DNA of 57,916 nucleotides, taken from assembly GCA_023954135.1 (NCBI GenBank), contig JAMLIN010000027.1:1-57916 (forward strand). The letters run 5' to 3'. The stretch is from Burkholderiaceae bacterium (lineage in GTDB: Bacteria > Pseudomonadota > Gammaproteobacteria > Burkholderiales > Burkholderiaceae_E). How positions within the stretch are numbered: the first letter of the stretch is position 1; each line of letters starts with the position of its first letter. A program made the translations under genes and the position numbers. Positions 53,273 to 57,916 of the stretch are shown piece after piece. Below the pieces are notes generated by a model. It worked only from the letters and a program-made list of their open reading frames with translations. It was not told the DNA's origin and did not search any database.

Positions 53273-55537
53273 ATGACGCCAGCAGCATCCCCCACATCGA
53301 TCGATCGCAAGAACGGCAGCACCGACCCATCCCCTGGGCACGGGATGCTCGACCTCGACCTGCTCGAGGACGCCTACTATGAAGTCGACCTCAAGGGCAG
53401 GGCGCTGCGGATGAACGCCGCCGCAAGCGAGATTCTCGGCTATCCGCCCGGCGAGCTCATCGGCAAGCACTATCGGGAGTTCATGACGGCGGAGGTCGCC
53501 GACCGCGTCAAGGAGCTGTTCAACTCGGTCTACCAGAGCCGGCAGGCATCGCCTCCCCGCGAAGGCGTCATGAGCAGGCCGGACGGTACCAGCCGCAGGG
53601 TCGAAGGCTCGGTCTCCCTGATACGTGGCGCCGACGGCGAGCCGGTGGGATTTCGCGGCATCCTGCGCGATGTCACCGATCGACGCCAGGCCGAAGAGGC
53701 ATTGCGCGAAAGCGAGGAACGCTTCCGGGCCCTGACCAGCCTGTCGACCGACTGGTACTGGGAGCAGGACGCCGAGTTCCGCATGGTCCGCCTGGAGGGT
53801 CGCTGCAGCTGCCAACGCTACGAACCCGCCTGCATCGTGCTCGGGCAGCGCCTGTGGGATCTTCCGGGCATGCTGGCCGACGAGACGCGCTGGGAGGAGC
53901 ACCAGGCAACATTGGCCGCCCGCAAGCCTTTCCGCGAATTCGAATACGCTTACCGGAGCCGCAGCGGCAAGCGCTACTACATCAGCACCAGCGGCGCGCC
54001 GATCTTCGACGCGAAAGGCCGGTTCCAGGGCTATCGCGGCACCTCGCGCGACGTCACCCAGGCCAGGCACGAGCGGCGCCTGCTCGAGCTCGAGCACCGG
54101 GTCGCCCATGCCCTGTCGCTCGCCACCGAATGGCGTCCGACGCTCGCCGCCGTGATCGAGGCGATCAGCAGTTCGGAGGAATGGGACACCGGCGCATACC
54201 TCGAGTTCCTCGACGACGGCAGGGCGCGGCTGCAGGTGAGCCATTGCGGCCCCCACGTTCCCGAAGCGACCGCTGCGCGGTACCGGATGCGCATCGGCAC
54301 GACCATCGACCGGCCGGTGCTGCTCGCCGAGGTTGCACGCGCCGGCAGCAACCGCTGGATTCCCGACATCGCCGACGTGCTCGAACCGGGCGGCGTCTGG
54401 CGGGAGCTGCTGGTCGACACCGGTGAGAAGACCCTGCTTCTCGTACCGATACCGGGCGAGGGCCGTCCGCTCGGTGTCCTGGCCTTCGCGTCGCCAGCGA
54501 TGCGCAATCCCGATGAACGACTGCAACGGACGATGCGGGTGGTCGCCGGGCAGCTCGGTCAGTTCCTGCGCCGCATGGCCGCCGAGCGGATCCTGCGCGA
54601 GAGCGAGGCGAGGTTCCGGGCCCTGACCCATCTCTCGACCGACTGGTACTGGGAGCTCGACACCCGGCTGCGCTTTTCCCGCATCGGCGGCGAGCGCGGC
54701 GACCTCGCGCGCAGCCAGGCCGAAGGTGCGGCGCTCGGCCGCCATCCCTGGCAGATCGGGCTGCGCATGGCCGGCGGCCGCTCATGGCGGGAGGTTGCCG
54801 AGGCCATGCGCCGGGGCGAGCCGATCCGCGATGTGCGGGTCTTCCGCCGCGATCGCCAGCGCAACATCGTCTGGTACGCGATCAGCGGCGAACCGATGAC
54901 CGACGAGATCGGCGCCCTGGCCGGCTATCGGGGCATCGGCCGCGACATCACCGACCGGATGCTCGCCGAGCAGCGCATCCAGCGCATGGCGACCCACGAC
55001 AGCCTGACCGGACTGCCCAACCGGGTCCTTTTCACCGAGAAGCTGGAGCAGGCGATCGAGACGGAGACGAGCCCCTTCGCCGTGCTCTTCATCGACCTCG
55101 ACGGCTTCAAGCTCGTGAACGACTCCCTGGGCCACGAAGCGGGCGACGCACTGCTGCGCGAGATCGGATCGCGGATACGCGGCTGCCTGCGCAGCAACGA
55201 CGTGGTCGGCCGGCTCGGCGGCGACGAGTTCATCGTGCTCGTGCGCGACGTCGTCGACCGCTTCGAGATCGGGCGGGTCGCGGGAAAGATCGAGGCGCTG
55301 GTCGGCCACCCCCTGCGCATCCGCGGGCGTTCGATGAAGGTCACGCCGAGCATCGGGATCGCGATCCACCCCGACAGCGCCGATACTGCCGCCGGATTGC
55401 TGCGCGCTTCCGACCTGGCGATGTACGAGGCGAAGCGCGCCGGCAAGAACCGGCACGCGTTCTTCGCCGATCTCCAGCCCGGTGCCGCCGAACCGGACTT
55501 GTCCGGCCGGATGGACCGCAGCTGGGCACCGGTCTAG
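53273..55537 (+). CDS. PAS-PAS-GAF-PAS-GGDEF diguanylate cyclase
   Basis: A 754-residue soluble sensor. PAS 1 (about 25-145, DAYYEVDLKGRALRMNAAAS), PAS 2 (about 150-265, STDWYWEQDAEFRMVRLEG), GAF (about 275-430), PAS 3 (about 440-570), then GGDEF (about 580-745). The active-site G649-G-D-E-F653 is intact and RSND (x5 before GGDEF) is the RxxD inhibitory site. It should therefore make c-di-GMP with product inhibition. No transmembrane segment. No EAL domain or obvious partner in the window; convergent with the SDR gene via CTAG. Confidence 0.93.
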   Translation: MTPAASPTSIDRKNGSTDPSPGHGMLDLDLLEDAYYEVDLKGRALRMNAAASEILGYPPGELIGKHYREFMTAEVADRVKELFNSVYQSRQASPPREGVMSRPDGTSRRVEGSVSLIRGADGEPVGFRGILRDVTDRRQAEEALRESEERFRALTSLSTDWYWEQDAEFRMVRLEGRCSCQRYEPACIVLGQRLWDLPGMLADETRWEEHQATLAARKPFREFEYAYRSRSGKRYYISTSGAPIFDAKGRFQGYRGTSRDVTQARHERRLLELEHRVAHALSLATEWRPTLAAVIEAISSSEEWDTGAYLEFLDDGRARLQVSHCGPHVPEATAARYRMRIGTTIDRPVLLAEVARAGSNRWIPDIADVLEPGGVWRELLVDTGEKTLLLVPIPGEGRPLGVLAFASPAMRNPDERLQRTMRVVAGQLGQFLRRMAAERILRESEARFRALTHLSTDWYWELDTRLRFSRIGGERGDLARSQAEGAALGRHPWQIGLRMAGGRSWREVAEAMRRGEPIRDVRVFRRDRQRNIVWYAISGEPMTDEIGALAGYRGIGRDITDRMLAEQRIQRMATHDSLTGLPNRVLFTEKLEQAIETETSPFAVLFIDLDGFKLVNDSLGHEAGDALLREIGSRIRGCLRSNDVVGRLGGDEFIVLVRDVVDRFEIGRVAGKIEALVGHPLRIRGRSMKVTPSIGIAIHPDSADTAAGLLRASDLAMYEAKRAGKNRHAFFADLQPGAAEPDLSGRMDRSWAPV

Positions 55538-56319
55538 GACTCGAGCGCCGAAGGCGGCACCCCGGCGGTCACGCCGCCGTCGATCACCATCGTCTGCCCG
55601 GTCATGAAGCCGCTTGCCTGCGAGGCGAGGAATACAGCCGCCCCGGCGATCTCGTCGGGCTCGCCGATGCGGTTGAGCGGACTGTCCTTGACCCGGTGCT
55701 TGAGCAGGGCCGGATCCGACCAGAGCGCCTTGGCGAAGTCGGTCTTGATGAGCCCCGGCGCGATGCAGTTGGCCCGGACCCGCCGGGCGCCCCATTCCAC
55801 CGCGATGTTGCGGGCGAGCTGCATGTCGGCCGCCTTCGAGATGCAGTAGGCGCCGAGCGTCGCCGAGCCGCGCAGGCCGCCGATCGAGGACACGATGATG
55901 ACCGAGGCATCGTCCTTGTCGGCCATGTGCGGCAGCGCCATGTTGGCGAGCCAGAAGTTGCTGCGCACGTTCGAGCCCATGATCCGGTCGAAGGCCGAGT
56001 CGTCGATGCCGGCGGCCGGGCCGAAATAGGGATTGACCGCCGCATTGCAGACCAGCACGTCGAGCCGGCCCCAGTGGTCGAGAGTTCGGTCGACGAGCGT
56101 CTGCAGCTGCTCCTTGTGGGCGATGTTGCATTCGATGACGATCGCCTCGCCGCCGGCATCGCGGATCGCCTGCGCGACCGGCTCGCAGGCCTCGGTCTTG
56201 CGGCTCGAGACGACGACCTTCGCGCCGTGCTCGGCCAGGCGCAGGGCGATGGCGCGGCCGATGCCGCGGCTCGAGCCGGTGACGATCGCCACCTTGCCGC
56301 TGAGGTCGAAAAGATTCAT
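55534..56319 (-). CDS. Short-chain dehydrogenase/reductase
   Basis: A 261-residue classical SDR: VAIVTGSSRGIGRAIALRLA, LDVLVCNAAVNP, then VSSIGGLRGSATLGAYCISK with Ser and YxxxK intact, and the C-terminal GQTMVIDGGV typical of FabG/BDH-like enzymes. The N-x-A-A after the LV strand (CNAA) differs slightly from the usual NNAG. It may act in acyl-CoA or fatty-acid metabolism alongside the neighbouring acuR-acuI pair (inference). Confidence 0.88.
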   Translation of the reverse strand: MNLFDLSGKVAIVTGSSRGIGRAIALRLAEHGAKVVVSSRKTEACEPVAQAIRDAGGEAIVIECNIAHKEQLQTLVDRTLDHWGRLDVLVCNAAVNPYFGPAAGIDDSAFDRIMGSNVRSNFWLANMALPHMADKDDASVIIVSSIGGLRGSATLGAYCISKAADMQLARNIAVEWGARRVRANCIAPGLIKTDFAKALWSDPALLKHRVKDSPLNRIGEPDEIAGAAVFLASQASGFMTGQTMVIDGGVTAGVPPSALES

Positions 56320-56430
56320 GACGGTCTCCGGGAAAGCTGTGGGTGGCCGGCAGGCTGGGGGCGCCGGCGCTGTCCGGAAGATAGCATCGCGGCCGGCGAC
56401 CGGCGGCGGGCCGCCATCGACCCGAACGGC

Positions 56431-56458
56431 TTGATTTATTAGACCGATCGTCTAGAAT
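56431..56458 (+). promoter_or_regulatory. acuR promoter overlapping its operator
   Basis: -35 TTGATT (56431-56436) and -10 TAGAAT (56453-56458) are 16 bp apart. Between and over them lies the operator, 56438-56457 (ATTAGACCGATCGTCTAGAA). The predicted start, 56464-56466, coincides with the ATG at 56466, which would make the transcript leaderless. A repressor bound here would block RNA polymerase. Confidence 0.7.
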
Positions 56459-56465
56459 GGCGCCG

Positions 56466-57098
56466 ATGACTGCCACTGCCGTCCGCCGTCGAGGGCGCCC
56501 GCCAAGATCGAGAGAGGGCTTCGCCGACACGCGCGAGCTGCTCTTGCGCTCGGGGCTCGAGGTCCTGACCGAGAAAGGCTATTCCGCCACCGGCATCGAC
56601 GAGATCCTCGGTCGGGTGCGGATCCCGAAGGGCTCCTTCTATCACTACTTCGAGAGCAAGGAAGCCTTCGGCCTCGAGCTGATCGATCGCTACGGGGCGT
56701 ACTTCGCCGGCAAGCTCGACAGCCACTTCGGCAACCCGAACCTGTCGCCGCTGATGCGGCTGCAGGCCTTCGTCGCCGACGCCATGGCCGGCATGAGGCG
56801 CTTCGAGTTTCGGCGCGGCTGCCTGATCGGCAACCTCGGACAGGAGATGACCTGCCTGCCGGAATCCTTCAGGGAACGGCTGCATGCGGTCTTCATCGAC
56901 TGGGAGGAACGCCTGGCCGGTTGCCTCGAAGCCGCGAAGGCCGAGGGGCAGATTCCACAGGAGGCGGATTGCCGGCAGCTCGCCAGTGCGTTCTGGATCG
57001 GCTGGGAAGGCGCCGTTCTGCGGGCCAAGCTCGAACGCAGCACCAGACCCCTGGCGAGCTTCGCGCAGTTTTTCGTTTCGGCATTGCGGGCCGCCTGA
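56466..57098 (+). CDS. acuR: TetR-family regulator, AcuR-like
   Basis: A 210-residue repressor with an N-terminal HTH (about 30-65: VLTEKGYSATGIDEILGRVRIPKGSFYHYFESKEAF) and helical effector domain. Directly upstream of acuI, as in Rhodobacter sphaeroides, where AcuR represses the acuR-acuI operon and is relieved by acrylate (family knowledge). Two matching operators bracket it (56438-56457, 57112-57131). An ATG at 56457 overlaps the operator, so 56466 is preferred. Name by context and synteny; not proven. Confidence 0.75.
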   Translation: MTATAVRRRGRPPRSREGFADTRELLLRSGLEVLTEKGYSATGIDEILGRVRIPKGSFYHYFESKEAFGLELIDRYGAYFAGKLDSHFGNPNLSPLMRLQAFVADAMAGMRRFEFRRGCLIGNLGQEMTCLPESFRERLHAVFIDWEERLAGCLEAAKAEGQIPQEADCRQLASAFWIGWEGAVLRAKLERSTRPLASFAQFFVSALRAA

Positions 57099-57111
57099 TT
57101 TTTTTGGCTTT

Positions 57112-57131
57112 TTCTAGACGATCGGTCTAAT
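57112..57131 (+). promoter_or_regulatory. Second operator between acuR and acuI
   Basis: TTCTAGACGATCGGTCTAAT is the exact reverse complement of 56438-56457 over 20 bp. Half-sites TAGAC/GTCTA flank a central CGATC. It sits 14 nt after the acuR stop and 17 nt before the acuI ATG, so acuI can be repressed on its own. A T-run (57100-57106) between the two stop-related sequences is also present. Confidence 0.8.
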
Positions 57132-57148
57132 CAACTCACGAGGTACTC

Positions 57149-57916
57149 ATGTTCAACGCAATACGGATCGACAAGGACGAAGCGGGTTACCGCTCGACAC
57201 TGGCCAGCATCGACGAATCGGCATTGCCCGAAGGCGACGTCGTGGTCCGCGTCAGCCACTCGACGCTGAACTACAAGGACGGGCTCGCCATCACCGGCAA
57301 GTCCCCGGTGGTCCGGAAATTCCCGATGGTGCCGGGCATCGACCTGGTCGGCGAGGTCGAGAGCTCTTCGCACCCGGAGTACAAGGCCGGCGACCGGGTC
57401 GTCCTCAACGGCTGGGGCGTGGGCGAGACCCACTGGGGCGGGCTGGCGCAGAAGGCCCGCCTGAAGGGCGACTGGCTGATCCCCCTGCCCGAGCGGTTCA
57501 CCCCGCCGCAGGCGATGGCGATCGGCACCGCAGGCTACACGGCGATGCTCTGCGTGCTGGCCCTGGAGCGCCACGGCGTGAAGCCGGGCGACGGCGAGAT
57601 CGCCGTCACCGGCGCGGCCGGCGGTGTCGGCAGCGTGGCGGTGGCGATCCTCTCGAAACTGGGATACACCGTGGTCGCCGTCACGGGGCGCCCGGAGGAT
57701 GCGGATTACTTCAAGCACCTCGGCGCCGCGGACATCCTGCCCCGTTCCGAGCTTTCCTCGCCGGGCAAACCCCTGGGCAAGGAACGCTGGGCCGGCGCGA
57801 TCGACGTCGTGGGCAGCCATACGCTCGCCAACCTCTGCGCGACGACCCGCTACGGCGGTGTCGTCGCCGCCTGCGGACTGGCCGCCGGCATGGATTTCCC
57901 CGCCACCGTCGCGCCT
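57149..57916 (+). CDS. acuI: Acrylyl-CoA reductase (NADPH), AcuI/YhdH-like, partial
   Basis: The first 256 codons of an MDR-superfamily oxidoreductase, cut by the window end. Matches AcuI/Yhd[19 protein letters not shown] at the N-terminus, [41 protein letters not shown], and the nucleotide-binding [17 protein letters not shown]. It would reduce acryloyl-CoA to propionyl-CoA in acrylate/DMSP or 3-hydroxypropionate metabolism. GAGG precedes the ATG by 6 nt. The acuR operator lies just upstream. Confidence 0.88.
   Translation, partial: MFNAIRIDKDEAGYRSTLASIDESALPEGDVVVRVSHSTLNYKDGLAITGKSPVVRKFPMVPGIDLVGEVESSSHPEYKAGDRVVLNGWGVGETHWGGLAQKARLKGDWLIPLPERFTPPQAMAIGTAGYTAMLCVLALERHGVKPGDGEIAVTGAAGGVGSVAVAILSKLGYTVVAVTGRPEDADYFKHLGAADILPRSELSSPGKPLGKERWAGAIDVVGSHTLANLCATTRYGGVVAACGLAAGMDFPATVAP

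Overview
The window is a compact, very GC-rich chromosomal stretch with a betaproteobacterial gene order, most likely Burkholderiales (inference). Pointers are a tRNA-Tyr/Gly/Thr group of the kind that precedes tuf, the PHA granule protein PhaM, a ferredoxin-hydrolase-dac-dat-ybeD-lipB-lipA run, rsmI divergent from lpoA-yraN-diaA-dolP, and argS-SPOR-dsbA. There is no prophage, transposase, integrase or CRISPR array. Genes are tightly packed with many ATGA/TGATG overlaps.

Layout. 1-850: three tRNAs on the minus strand behind a near-consensus promoter, and a scrap resembling a cyclase/ATPase C-terminus. 850-9382: hpd, an ankyrin lipoprotein, metY, a small periplasmic protein, a CoA-binding protein, phaM, a FIST protein and rfaE2. 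9379-19551: SPOR protein, birA, VanZ-like protein, then a co-directional run of 2Fe-2S ferredoxin, hydrolase, two related small unknowns, D-Ala-D-Ala carboxypeptidase, D-amino-acid transaminase, ybeD, lipB and lipA, with a META lipoprotein in opposite orientation inside it. 19548-27311: TonB receptor, hydrolase-like lipoprotein, GST, LD-carboxypeptidase, Yip1-like protein, SDR and a TlpA-like redoxin. 27312-39213: an envelope-maintenance block with M48 protease, LemA, DolP, DiaA, YraN, LpoA, RsmI, RlpA, SDR, DsbA, SPOR protein and ArgS. 39332-49157: VOC protein, acyl-CoA synthetase, thioredoxin, a MarR-controlled FAD hydroxylase pair, a Cys/Met-metabolism PLP enzyme, a phosphatase, a 53-residue membrane protein, an MBL-fold protein and an MFS transporter. 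49144-57916: CoA-transferase plus acyl-CoA carboxyltransferase facing an IclR regulator, a PAS/GAF/GGDEF cyclase, an SDR and an acuR-acuI-like pair cut by the window end.

I did not find a novel defence or mobile system. The most unusual signal is intergenic. There are at least three families of long inverted-repeat elements. Family A has three full copies and one half copy, family B has three copies, and element C has one. Copies in families A and B differ by paired substitutions that keep the stems complementary, and several elements supply the stop codons of the flanking genes. Also notable are a duplicated 20-bp operator at acuR/acuI with a promoter that predicts a leaderless acuR mRNA, a pair of 12-bp palindromes between marR and its target, start codons of divergent lpoA and rsmI that share two bases, and the absence of coaX from its expected place beside birA.
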